DNA from: UBA1447 sp964612185
GTDB lineage: Bacteria > Bacillota > Clostridia > Oscillospirales > Acutalibacteraceae
Length of the DNA: 64,000 bases
Direction: 5' to 3'
Assembly (NCBI GenBank): GCA_964612185.1
Contig: CAZTCR010000002.1
Span: 1 to 64,000, forward strand
Made by a program: the position numbers and the translations under genes. Positions 33,984 through 42,282 of this stretch are shown in pieces; positions within the stretch are counted from its first letter, which is position 1; every line of letters begins with the position of its first letter. The notes under the pieces are model-generated. The model was not told where the DNA came from, searched no databases, and saw nothing but the letters and a program-made list of their open reading frames with translations.

Positions 33984-36683
33984 TCATTTCCCCGCCACCA
34001 ACGCCTGATACCTTTCCATCAAATCTGCCACTCGTTCCGCTTCCGTTGCAAAGCTTTTTCCGCCATAGGCGGCTTTCACGGCTTTATCAAGCGCGTTGTG
34101 GGCTTTTATCAGTTCCGGCGGCATGGTCAGCGGGTCATACAAATCTGCAAGGCTGCTTTCGGGGTACAGTGCGCGGGTATCCAAAACGCCTTGTGCCGCT
34201 TGTTCGATGGCTTGCTTTTGGATGTCGGTCGGGTTAGGCCATGGGAAGTTATTATAGACGATTGTATTTGAATAGCTATAATCGCTTTTTAATCTTCCGC
34301 AAACAGCCCTTACCCATGCCATATGAATATTTGATGTTAATACGCCAAAATCATACAGTGTTGCATTTGGCACAACAAATAATTTATCTCCGGCAATTAT
34401 ATCTGAAGACAAGAAACCAATTGGTATATACTGTCGCCTCTCTGATGATACTTTCGGAACAGCTAAATAATTGTCATTTGGTTGTCTTATTTCACCAAAC
34501 AATGATGGGGTTGCTGCAAGAACTTTCGTTGCATCTCTCTTGCTTTCTGATCTGCAACTTTGAACAGACGATACTCTTTCCATAACCAAAGGCATTTGCT
34601 TCAATGTTTTTGGTGGTACACCAACAAGCCACAAGCAATATCGTTCTATATCGTTTATAAATTCATTACCCATTAAAAACTTATGAATATATTGTTCTGA
34701 CATTGGTTCTTTAGCAATTAGTTCATCTCGTTCTTCTCTTGTCATAATTAAAAAACCACCATCGTTTGCCATACTTCCAAAAATCATTGGTAAGACATCA
34801 CACAACGGCACCGTTCTTCGTTCAACCAAAATATTTGGTGCATCCACTAGGTATGGATTGATGTTTTTTGCAATAAGTTTTGTGCCATCTTCTAAGAAAA
34901 GGAGTTTTGTATTCTGGCTATAGGAAGAACTAAATCCAATAATTACACAATGAACTGCCGCCTTTCCCTTCGCCTCATTATCCCAACGGAAAGACCGGTA
35001 TGCAAAATCAATATTTATTGAATAGTTTTTAAATAAATGCTTCCATAAAATCGATGGTTGCTCACCTTGTGATATAGAATTTGTTGAGACAAAAGCTACC
35101 CTAGTTCGTGAACCTTTTATAAAATCAGCAGCTTTTTTATACCAAGCAGTAACATAGTCAAGGTTACCTATTCCTTTATCATTGTTAAAAAGAGTAATCA
35201 AATCAGTCTTTTGTTCTGAACTCATCCAACGAGCACCCACAAACGGCGGATTCCCCAAAATATAATTCAACTCAAATTTAGGCACAATATCTTCCCACGC
35301 CAATCGCAACGCGTTCCCATGCACAATGGTCGCCGTCTGTTTTAGCGGCAGCCGTGCGTAATAAAGCCCGAAATGCTCCGCGACAAGCGTATTCATTTGG
35401 TGGTCAATCAGCCACATGCCCACCTGCGCGATTTGGCTCGGGAATTCCTCATATTCAATGCCGTAAAATTGGTTGACATTCACCTTGCAGTAGGGGGAAA
35501 TATCAATCAGCATCTGCGCGCTGTTGTCCATGAGCATTTTGAGCACTTCAAGTTCCAGCCGGCGCAGTTCCCGGTAAGTGATAATCAAAAAATTGCCGCA
35601 CCCGCAGGCCGGGTCCAAAAACTTTAGTTTGCTTAGCTTTTCGTGGAACTGGTTCAGCTCTGCGCTGCTTCCCTTGATTCTATCAAACTCTTCCCAAAGT
35701 TCATCCAAAAACAGCGGCTTGATAACCTTGAGAATGTTTTCCTCACTGGTGTAATGCGCGCCGAGTTCCCGGCGTTCGGCGGGGTTCATAACGCCTTGGA
35801 ACATCGCGCCAAAAATAGCGGGGGAGATGTAGCCCCAGTCCAGCGTACAGCAGTCAAGGAGCATTTTGCGCATTTTTACATCAAAATCAGCAAAGGAAAG
35901 GCGCTCGCTGAACAGACTGCCGTTGATGTATTTAAAACGCTTGAGTTCTTCCGTCAGCATGGTTTGTTTCACGCGCTGTTCCAAAGGGGTATCGAGAATT
36001 TCAAAAAGGCGCGCAATCCGTGCGGACAAATCCGAGCCGTCTTCTTTTGAGTTGGATATATAATCGAAGAAGATGTTCTTTTCAAAAATCCCTGTATCAT
36101 CCGCGAACATGCAGAATAAAAGCCGCACCAAATAGACTTCCAGCTGGTGCCCCTCGTAGCCGTGCGCTTTCAGGATGTCGTGCAGCTTTGCCATTTTTTC
36201 GGCGGCTTTGATGTCCACTTCTTTATCGGTCGGCAGATTTGACGATGTTTTGTACCCCGCCAAATCAGAGAACAGTTTTATTTTTTTGTGGAGCACCGCG
36301 GTTTTGAATTCCCAAACCTGTTTAGTAGTGTTGCGGTATAGCCGGATATTTTGAAAGTCGGAAACCATGGTGTACTCCGGCAAATCCGCGTCTTCCAGCT
36401 TAAAGGTATAATCCTTCGCTTGTTCGTATGCTTTATCCAGGCTCTTGCCGACGGACTTCATTTCAATTAAGATAACGCCTTTCCACAGCAGGTCAATGTA
36501 CCCGGTGCGGTTGCCCATGGGTACCTTGGTTTCAAAGGTGGCAACCCGTTTGCGGTCAACGCCGAAGACATCAAAAAAGTCGTTCAAAAAGCTTTGGGAT
36601 TCGGAGAATTCATCCTTGGCATCCTTCCACTTTTTGGTGAACGCCATGGCTTTGGCTTCAATTTCGTTCCAGCTTAAATTCAA
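33984..36683 (-). CDS. MmeI-like single-chain restriction-modification enzyme (type IIL/IIG)
   Basis: The 899-residue protein joins nuclease, methyltransferase and target recognition in one chain. The N-terminus holds a PD-ExK nuclease with Asp64, Glu74 and Lys76 (D-x9-E-x-K, the same spacing I recall for MmeI). A helical connector leads to SAM motif I LDPACGCGNF (357-365) and motif IV NPPF (478-481), marking an adenine N6-methyltransferase. The stretch from about residue 490 to 815 should include the specificity domain and is clearly more AT-rich than the rest. No separate methylase or specificity gene is nearby. One strand is probably methylated for protection. Confidence 0.9.
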   Translation of the reverse strand: MNLSWNEIEAKAMAFTKKWKDAKDEFSESQSFLNDFFDVFGVDRKRVATFETKVPMGNRTGYIDLLWKGVILIEMKSVGKSLDKAYEQAKDYTFKLEDADLPEYTMVSDFQNIRLYRNTTKQVWEFKTAVLHKKIKLFSDLAGYKTSSNLPTDKEVDIKAAEKMAKLHDILKAHGYEGHQLEVYLVRLLFCMFADDTGIFEKNIFFDYISNSKEDGSDLSARIARLFEILDTPLEQRVKQTMLTEELKRFKYINGSLFSERLSFADFDVKMRKMLLDCCTLDWGYISPAIFGAMFQGVMNPAERRELGAHYTSEENILKVIKPLFLDELWEEFDRIKGSSAELNQFHEKLSKLKFLDPACGCGNFLIITYRELRRLELEVLKMLMDNSAQMLIDISPYCKVNVNQFYGIEYEEFPSQIAQVGMWLIDHQMNTLVAEHFGLYYARLPLKQTATIVHGNALRLAWEDIVPKFELNYILGNPPFVGARWMSSEQKTDLITLFNNDKGIGNLDYVTAWYKKAADFIKGSRTRVAFVSTNSISQGEQPSILWKHLFKNYSINIDFAYRSFRWDNEAKGKAAVHCVIIGFSSSYSQNTKLLFLEDGTKLIAKNINPYLVDAPNILVERRTVPLCDVLPMIFGSMANDGGFLIMTREERDELIAKEPMSEQYIHKFLMGNEFINDIERYCLWLVGVPPKTLKQMPLVMERVSSVQSCRSESKRDATKVLAATPSLFGEIRQPNDNYLAVPKVSSERRQYIPIGFLSSDIIAGDKLFVVPNATLYDFGVLTSNIHMAWVRAVCGRLKSDYSYSNTIVYNNFPWPNPTDIQKQAIEQAAQGVLDTRALYPESSLADLYDPLTMPPELIKAHNALDKAVKAAYGGKSFATEAERVADLMERYQALVAGK

Positions 36684-36902
36684 TTTATTTTGCCCCCCGG
36701 TTAGCGGTAATTTTTATAACTATTACTAATTCTGAATTATATCACACTTTGATTTGGTATGCCATAATATATTTACGATTTGGGCACAAAAGTTGCTTCG
36801 CTGACTATTGCCGAAAAAGTATGGTATGCTGTGAACAAAATGTTGTAAATTCGTAAAAAAGTGATATATTTGAAATGGTTGTATTTATAATGATTAAGAT
36901 TT

Positions 36903-37181
36903 ATGAAGGTGAAAGACATATTTGATCTAGATTTATTGTTAAAAAAGGCTATGGAATATTGCAACGCCAACGGGTTAGATTACAATAAGCTAACAAAGCA
37001 ATTTCTCGCTGAAGGGAGTAACGTTGCTTTTTTTGGCGTACCGCCCGAAACAAATATTAAAAGCCCGGTTGGTCTCGAACACGACAGAGAAACCCAATGC
37101 TTACTTACATTGGTTGCATATATTGAAGAAGATATTATTCGATTCGAACAAACGGAGCACACAATTAAATATCTGACATAA
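36903..37181 (+). CDS. small hypothetical protein
   Basis: The 92-residue frame begins MKVKDIFDLDLLLKKAMEYC and contains VAFFGVPPETNIKSPVGLE. It has no signal peptide and no motif I recognise. It is read away from the restriction gene. A possible promoter (TTGTAA, 16 bases, TATATT) lies near 36843-36870, but the ribosome site is poor. Composition and length are compatible with a real gene. Confidence 0.45.
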   Translation: MKVKDIFDLDLLLKKAMEYCNANGLDYNKLTKQFLAEGSNVAFFGVPPETNIKSPVGLEHDRETQCLLTLVAYIEEDIIRFEQTEHTIKYLT

Positions 37182-37295
37182 AAATATGTTGCACAGTTGC
37201 AATTCAAAAAATTTTAGCATCTTTCAAGGGTGCTATTTTTATACATAAAACGGCATGAAGCGATTGATTTTCGATCATACAAACAAATAAGACCG

Positions 37296-37934
37296 TTATA
37301 TAATTTCCCAAACAAATGTAACTGTATCGCTCACATCAATATCATCAGGTTCAAAATCCATTGGTGCGCCTGTTGGTGCCATCATATCGCTTTCCATGAG
37401 ACAATATTTTGTATCGGAATACATGTGCATCTCGCCCCAGTTATAGTCAATATTCACAATCTGCCCGAGTGTTACGCCGGATGCTTTCGCGAGGATTTGA
37501 GCTTTGGCTTTTGCGTTTTCTGTTGCGTTGACGAGCAGCGCTTCGTTCACGGCGGTTTTATTTTTGACGGTAAAATTTACGGTGAATTCGGGTTTTGATT
37601 CGCAGTGGGCGAAAGCTGAAAGAACTTCGGACAGTTTACTCATTTCAAAATCAAACTCAAATTTTAATCTGTGACTGCACAAAAATCCTTTAAAAAAGCT
37701 TTTATAGTTTTTTCTTTCATATTCTGTTCTCACAGAAAAGTCTGTAGTCTTCAAATCTTTTTTATCAAAACCCAGCTTTACAATTGTTTCCTGTAAATTA
37801 CCGATGGCATCGGAGGATTCTTTCATCGTTCTTTCATAATCAATATTTTGCCTTGACAGGGTTAGATTGATTTCTACCAAATCCGGTTTAGCACTGACGT
37901 TACCTATGCCTTTCACTGTGATAACTCTGTTCAT
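37296..37934 (-). CDS. SIMPL domain (DUF541) protein
   Basis: The 212-residue protein matches the SIMPL/DUF541 family: VKGIGNVSAKPDLVEINLTL at the start, then DLKTTDFSVRTEYE, and AKAQILAKASGVTLGQIVNI near residue 140. Other bacterial members are periplasmic or outer-membrane proteins linked to oxidative stress. This one lacks a signal peptide, so it would be cytoplasmic. A clear AGGAGGG site precedes the ATG. Confidence 0.85.
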   Translation of the reverse strand: MNRVITVKGIGNVSAKPDLVEINLTLSRQNIDYERTMKESSDAIGNLQETIVKLGFDKKDLKTTDFSVRTEYERKNYKSFFKGFLCSHRLKFEFDFEMSKLSEVLSAFAHCESKPEFTVNFTVKNKTAVNEALLVNATENAKAKAQILAKASGVTLGQIVNIDYNWGEMHMYSDTKYCLMESDMMAPTGAPMDFEPDDIDVSDTVTFVWEII

Positions 37935-38121
37935 ATTGACCCTCCTAATTCATTATTAAAATTCAGTGGACAACAGGATTATATCACACTGAAGTATTAA
38001 AACAATTGAATAAAAAGTGATATTTTGCTTTATACCCATATATTTTAAGTGAAGGGACAATAATGGGACAACAAAGCCGTCTTTGAGATTAAGATCAGTT
38101 CTTTCTGCAATAACAGTCCAC

Positions 38122-38261
38122 CTCTCCGTCACGCTCACGCGTGCCACCTCTCCTGTCGCAGGAGAGGCAAGAACCCACAGCCTTGGCTCTCCTATATTAG
38201 GAGAGCTGTCACGCAGTGACTGAGAGGTAGACCAAAACTGTCACGCAGTGACTGAGAGGTA
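38122..38261. repeat. MITE-like palindromic repeat, copy 2, with duplicated right end
   Basis: The core (38122-38229) matches copy 1, with terminal ACCTCTC/GAGAGGT inverted repeats and two internal hairpins, the second being CTCTCCTA TAT TAGGAGAG. The right terminus, GTCACGCAGTGACTGAGAGGT, is present a second time at 38241-38261 after an 11-base linker. It occupies the otherwise gene-free 439 bases between 37935 and 38373. Confidence 0.8.
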
Positions 38262-38288
38262 TAAAAACTGCCACGGGCGGAAATGCTC

Positions 38289-38310
38289 GGAATGACACAG
38301 GGGTCATTCC
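38289..38310. repeat. short inverted repeat
   Basis: GGAATGAC and GTCATTCC form a perfect 8-bp stem with a 6-base loop, between the MITE-like copy and the terminator. It may be part of the same or another dispersed repeat. Confidence 0.45.
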
Positions 38311-38333
38311 CTACTGCCGACTTTGCGCAGAAT

Positions 38334-38358
38334 AAAAAAAGACCGCCAACGGCGGCCT
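38334..38358 (-). terminator. terminator of the ackA-URO-D unit
   Basis: On the minus strand a 7-bp stem with one G-U pair (38351-38357 with 38341-38347) is followed by TTTTTTT. It begins 16 bases after the stop codon at 38374. Confidence 0.8.
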
Positions 38359-38373
38359 CAAATTGTATTAAGC

Positions 38374-39492
38374 TCAATATCTCCCGTAGTTCTGTATCGC
38401 CGCCATGACCGTGCGCATACTCGTTAAGAGCGAGCCGTTGTTGATGGAACCGGCGGTTTTCAGGTCCACGCCGCGGATGTCATCCTCGCGCGCCATTTCA
38501 CAATCCCTTTTCACTTCGGCAATGATTTTTTCCTCATCGTTGCTCATGAAGGTAAAAGGTGCGAGCTGACCGTCTATTTTCGTGTTCTTCATATATTTTC
38601 TGATATCCGAAATCATGACGGTCGGTCCGAAATTGCATTCGTTAATGCCGACTTTTGCCAATAAGGGCAGCAGGTGTCCCATCGCGGAATCCGAGTGCTG
38701 GTAACGGTCATCCTCCGGCAGAGGCGATGTTTTTTCAAACACCTTTTTCAATATGGGGTAACCGAAAAGTTCATACAAATCGGGCGTCAGCAGGCAGCAG
38801 TTGTCATCGGCAAAACTGAAGCCGTGGGGAAAGTTTTCCTGTGTATATCCGGCCTCCTCAATGAAAATGTCAAAATAGCCGATTATGATTTTGCTGATTG
38901 TTTCGCTGAACCGTTTTGCCAATTCCGGCTCGTCATAAATTAAAAATATAAGATTTTCGGTTCCGAAAACAGAGGTTGCCAATGTAACGGGACCGCGTAC
39001 GCCATGAAACAAAGAGGGCTTTTTACCGTATTTTTCAAATAGCCGTTTCTTTTCGCTCTCCCAATTGTCCGGCAGAATAAAACCGCGCAAATCCATCGTA
39101 TCAATCTTGTCAAGCAGTTTTTCAAGTTCCTTGGGTGTCTCACAGTTGCCCTTTAGCCATTCGGAGTTGCCGTCAAACAGATATTCACCGCCGAAAACCT
39201 CGCCGATTCTGCGGATTGGCGGAAAATTTTCCTCGGGCGGCGGAATATACTCGGCAAGCAAATCCCTGCCGACGATTTTTCGTGCCTTTTCGTTGTATCG
39301 TTTGTTAAGTTCCATCCGCCGTTCGCGCGGGATATCGCCCCATGGGTTGCCTTCTTCGCCGAGTTCCGCGAAAACACATTCGCTGCTCATACGGATGCCC
39401 AAGGCCACCTGCGGAGCCGCTTTACTAAAGCATCTGTCCTCATGGGCTAATTCGTCATCTGCCCAAAACTGTTCAATATCCAAATCGAGCAT
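38374..39492 (-). CDS. uroporphyrinogen decarboxylase-fold protein, probable methyltransferase
   Basis: The 372-residue protein belongs to the URO-D superfamily, with a TIM barrel and motifs such as FHGVRGPVTLAT near residue 168 and SFADDNCCLLTP near 232. Haem synthesis genes are absent from the window, and the divergence from HemE suggests a corrinoid- or methyl-transfer enzyme of the MtaA/MtbA kind. It lies 37 bases after ackA on the same strand. A RACo-like corrinoid activator is encoded 8 kb away. Substrate unknown. Confidence 0.75.
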   Translation of the reverse strand: MLDLDIEQFWADDELAHEDRCFSKAAPQVALGIRMSSECVFAELGEEGNPWGDIPRERRMELNKRYNEKARKIVGRDLLAEYIPPPEENFPPIRRIGEVFGGEYLFDGNSEWLKGNCETPKELEKLLDKIDTMDLRGFILPDNWESEKKRLFEKYGKKPSLFHGVRGPVTLATSVFGTENLIFLIYDEPELAKRFSETISKIIIGYFDIFIEEAGYTQENFPHGFSFADDNCCLLTPDLYELFGYPILKKVFEKTSPLPEDDRYQHSDSAMGHLLPLLAKVGINECNFGPTVMISDIRKYMKNTKIDGQLAPFTFMSNDEEKIIAEVKRDCEMAREDDIRGVDLKTAGSINNGSLLTSMRTVMAAIQNYGRY

Positions 39493-39529
39493 TGCGTTCC
39501 TCCGTTTTGTTTGTATGCGGACAGTATTA

Positions 39530-40753
39530 TCAGTCTTTGATGGTTGTTTTAAGTGACTCGACTATTTCTTTGGTATCTCTCGCGATAACGAGTTCTTCGT
39601 TGGTGGGGATCACATAGATTCTAACCTTAGATTCGGGTGTGGAAAGCTCGCCCTCTTTGCCTCTGACGTACTTTTTATTCATCGTTTCGTCAATCTTAAT
39701 CCCCATAAACGAAAGGTTTTTGCATACGCTTGCTCTCAGGTCGGTAGTGTTTTCCCCGATACCGCCCGTAAATACGATGGCATCAACGCCGTCCATTGCT
39801 GCCGCATAGCTGCCGACAAACTTGCGTATTTGGTAACGCTGCATTTTACGTGAAATAGCGGCTCTTTCGTTGCCGGCTAATTCGGCCGCTTTTATGTCCC
39901 GGTCATCGCTCGAAACGCCTGAAATGCCCAGCATACCGGATTTTTTATTGAGTACATTGTCTGTTTCGTCCGGTGTCCAGCCTTCTTTTTGCTGCAGATA
40001 GAGTACGGCGGAAGGGTCGACGCCACCGCTTCGTGTGCCCATGATGAATCCATCCAATGGGGTTAATCCCATGCTTGTGTCTAAAACCTTGCCATGCATA
40101 ACGGCGGCAATTGAGCAGCCGTTGCCCAAATGACAGGTGATTATTTTTAAATCTTTACTATCCTTGCCCATCAACTCGGCACAGCGCTGGCTGACGAAAC
40201 GGTGTGAGGTACCGTGGAAGCCGTAACGGCGGATTTTATATTTTTCATAATATTCGTAAGGGATATTAAAAAGATAAACTTCCGGAGGCATTGTTGAATG
40301 GAAAGCGTTGTCAAAAACTACAACTTCAGGCACTTCGTTGCCGAAAACATTTCGGCAGGCGTTAATGCCCTGAATATGCGCCGGGTTGTGCAGAGGAGCT
40401 AAATCGCTCAGGCTGTCTATGCCGGCAATAACTTCGTCTGTGACAAGAACGCTTTGATTAAACAATGAGCCGCCCTGAACAATCCGGTGCCCCACAGCAA
40501 CAATTTCGGTAAGGCTGTCAATTACCTTGCACTCACCTTGGGTTAAGGCTTTCTTAACTTCCAAAAAAGCCGCTGTATGGTCGTTCAGTTTTACCTCATA
40601 TTGAAATGTAAGTCCTTTTGAGGTTGAGCCGCTGATTTTGCCGTCTAGTCCTATTCTTTCACATACGCCTTTTGCCAGGATTTTTTCGTGCGCCATGCTA
40701 ATCAATTGATACTTCAACGATGAACTTCCCGCGTTGATAACCAGAATTTTCAA
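39530..40753 (-). CDS. ackA: acetate kinase
   Basis: AckA makes ATP and acetate from acetyl phosphate in fermentation. The 407-residue protein has the ASKHA motif VINAGSSSLKYQL at the start, HNPAHIQGI near residue 121, RYGFHGTSH near 175 and FTGGIGEN near 328. No phosphotransacetylase gene (pta) is adjacent. Its promoter overlaps that of the divergent xylA. Confidence 0.97.
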   Translation of the reverse strand: MKILVINAGSSSLKYQLISMAHEKILAKGVCERIGLDGKISGSTSKGLTFQYEVKLNDHTAAFLEVKKALTQGECKVIDSLTEIVAVGHRIVQGGSLFNQSVLVTDEVIAGIDSLSDLAPLHNPAHIQGINACRNVFGNEVPEVVVFDNAFHSTMPPEVYLFNIPYEYYEKYKIRRYGFHGTSHRFVSQRCAELMGKDSKDLKIITCHLGNGCSIAAVMHGKVLDTSMGLTPLDGFIMGTRSGGVDPSAVLYLQQKEGWTPDETDNVLNKKSGMLGISGVSSDDRDIKAAELAGNERAAISRKMQRYQIRKFVGSYAAAMDGVDAIVFTGGIGENTTDLRASVCKNLSFMGIKIDETMNKKYVRGKEGELSTPESKVRIYVIPTNEELVIARDTKEIVESLKTTIKD

Positions 40754-40782
40754 TATTTTCTGCCTCCGTTGATATATTTAGC

Positions 40783-40811
40783 TTGAATCCCTAAGATAAC
40801 TAATATATTAT
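40783..40811 (+). promoter_or_regulatory. sigma-A promoter for the xyl operon
   Basis: TTGAAT, a 17-base spacer and TATTAT lie 69 bases upstream of xylA. The -10 element overlaps the -10 element of the ackA promoter on the opposite strand. Confidence 0.6.
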
Positions 40812-40835
40812 ATATAGGTGTAACCGATAATTCAA
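40807..40835 (-). promoter_or_regulatory. sigma-A promoter for ackA
   Basis: On the minus strand TTGAAT, a 17-base spacer and a perfect TATAAT lie 53 bases upstream of ackA. The -10 (40807-40812) shares five bases with the xylA -10 (40806-40811). Confidence 0.7.
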
Positions 40836-40880
40836 GGATTATTTATAGCTGAAAACAAAAATTCGAAAAGGAGATTCACC

Positions 40881-42200
40881 ATGAAAGAAATTTTCACATC
40901 TGTTCCAAAAATAAAATATGAAGGCGCCGGCTCAAAAAATCCTTTGGCATTCCGCTATTACAACCCGGAAGAGGTTGTAAACGGTAAAACCATGCGCGAA
41001 CAAATGAAGTTTGCCGTCTCTTATTGGCATACCCTTTGCGGCGAAGGGTCCGACATGTTCGGCCCCGGCACCGCGGACAAGAGCTTTGGCGGCGAAGAGG
41101 ACATGGCGATATACAAAAACAAGGCGTATGCCTGCTTTGAGATTTTGGATAAGCTTTCTATCGACTATTTTTGCTTCCATGACCGCGACATCGCGCCGGA
41201 GGGCAAAACGCTTGCCGAAACAAACGCCCGGCTCGACGAAATCGTTCCGGTTATTGAAGACCTGATGAAAAAAAGCGGCAAAAAACTCCTTTGGGGTACC
41301 GCCAATTGTTTCAGCAATCCGCGTTATATGCACGGCGCGGGCACTGCCTGCAATGCCGGTGTGTTTGCTTTCGCGGCCGCCCAGATAAAAAAGGCGCTTG
41401 AAATCACTGTCAGGTTGGGCGGCAACGGTTATGTGTTCTGGGGCGGCAGGGAAGGGTACGATACACTGCTGAACACCGACATGGGCTTGGAGCTCGACAA
41501 CATGGCGCGATTGATGCGCCTTGCGGTCGATTACGGCAGGAGCATCGGGTTTAAAGGGTATTTCTATATAGAACCTAAACCCAAAGAACCAACCAAGCAT
41601 CAGTATGATTTTGATGTGGCGACCGTCCTCGCCTTCCTGCGCAAATACGGGTTGGACAAAGATTTTAAGATGAATGTGGAGGCCAACCACGCGACACTTG
41701 CACAGCATACTTTCCAACATGAACTTTGCGTCGCCCGGCTGAACGACGCCTTTGGTTCCATCGATGCCAACCAGGGCGATTTACTCCTCGGCTGGGATAC
41801 AGACCAGTTCCCGACCAATGTTTATGAGACGACACTTTGTATGCTGGAAGTCATTAAAGCCGGCGGCTTTGTGCACGGCGGCCTCAATTTTGACGCCAAA
41901 GCGCGCAGAGGTTCCTTCACGCATGAGGATATCTTCCACGCTTATATCGCCGGGATGGACGCCTTCGCGCTCGGCTTGCGCATTGCCTCAAAGATTATTG
42001 CAGACGGCCGGTTGGACAGTTTTGTCGAAAACCGTTACGCCAGCTATAAAACGGGCATCGGCGCGGACATTGTCAGCGGCAAGGCGTCCATGGCGGATTT
42101 GGAAAAATACGCGCTTGAAAAAGGTGATGTTGTTGACACCCTTGAAAGCGGCAAGCAGGAGTACCTGGAAAACATCATGAATGCCATTATGTTTGGATAA
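40881..42200 (+). CDS. xylA: xylose isomerase
   Basis: XylA converts xylose to xylulose. The 439-residue length is that of class II enzymes. Active-site motifs are FCFHDRDIAPEG near residue 100, YIEPKPKEPTKHQYDFD near 230 and GWDTDQFPT near 308, which carry the catalytic His and the metal acids. AAGGAG precedes the ATG. It is first in a unit with xylulokinase and a secreted dockerin protein, fitting xylan or arabinoxylan use. Confidence 0.97.
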   Translation: MKEIFTSVPKIKYEGAGSKNPLAFRYYNPEEVVNGKTMREQMKFAVSYWHTLCGEGSDMFGPGTADKSFGGEEDMAIYKNKAYACFEILDKLSIDYFCFHDRDIAPEGKTLAETNARLDEIVPVIEDLMKKSGKKLLWGTANCFSNPRYMHGAGTACNAGVFAFAAAQIKKALEITVRLGGNGYVFWGGREGYDTLLNTDMGLELDNMARLMRLAVDYGRSIGFKGYFYIEPKPKEPTKHQYDFDVATVLAFLRKYGLDKDFKMNVEANHATLAQHTFQHELCVARLNDAFGSIDANQGDLLLGWDTDQFPTNVYETTLCMLEVIKAGGFVHGGLNFDAKARRGSFTHEDIFHAYIAGMDAFALGLRIASKIIADGRLDSFVENRYASYKTGIGADIVSGKASMADLEKYALEKGDVVDTLESGKQEYLENIMNAIMFG

Positions 42201-42282
42201 AGAGTGAAAGACGGTCATTTGCGCTGCAAAAAAGTGAAAGTATTCAAATCGTCTTATCCAAAACAAGTTGAGGGGTATTAAA

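Noticed and set aside
38122..38261. Structured non-coding RNA such as a riboswitch
   Set aside because: A near-identical element occurs at 33872 in an unrelated context, with terminal inverted repeats, so a dispersed MITE-like repeat explains it better.
40932..41720. Minus-strand 262-codon open frame inside xylA
   Set aside because: It is antisense to a clearly conserved gene, has no ribosome site and matches no family.
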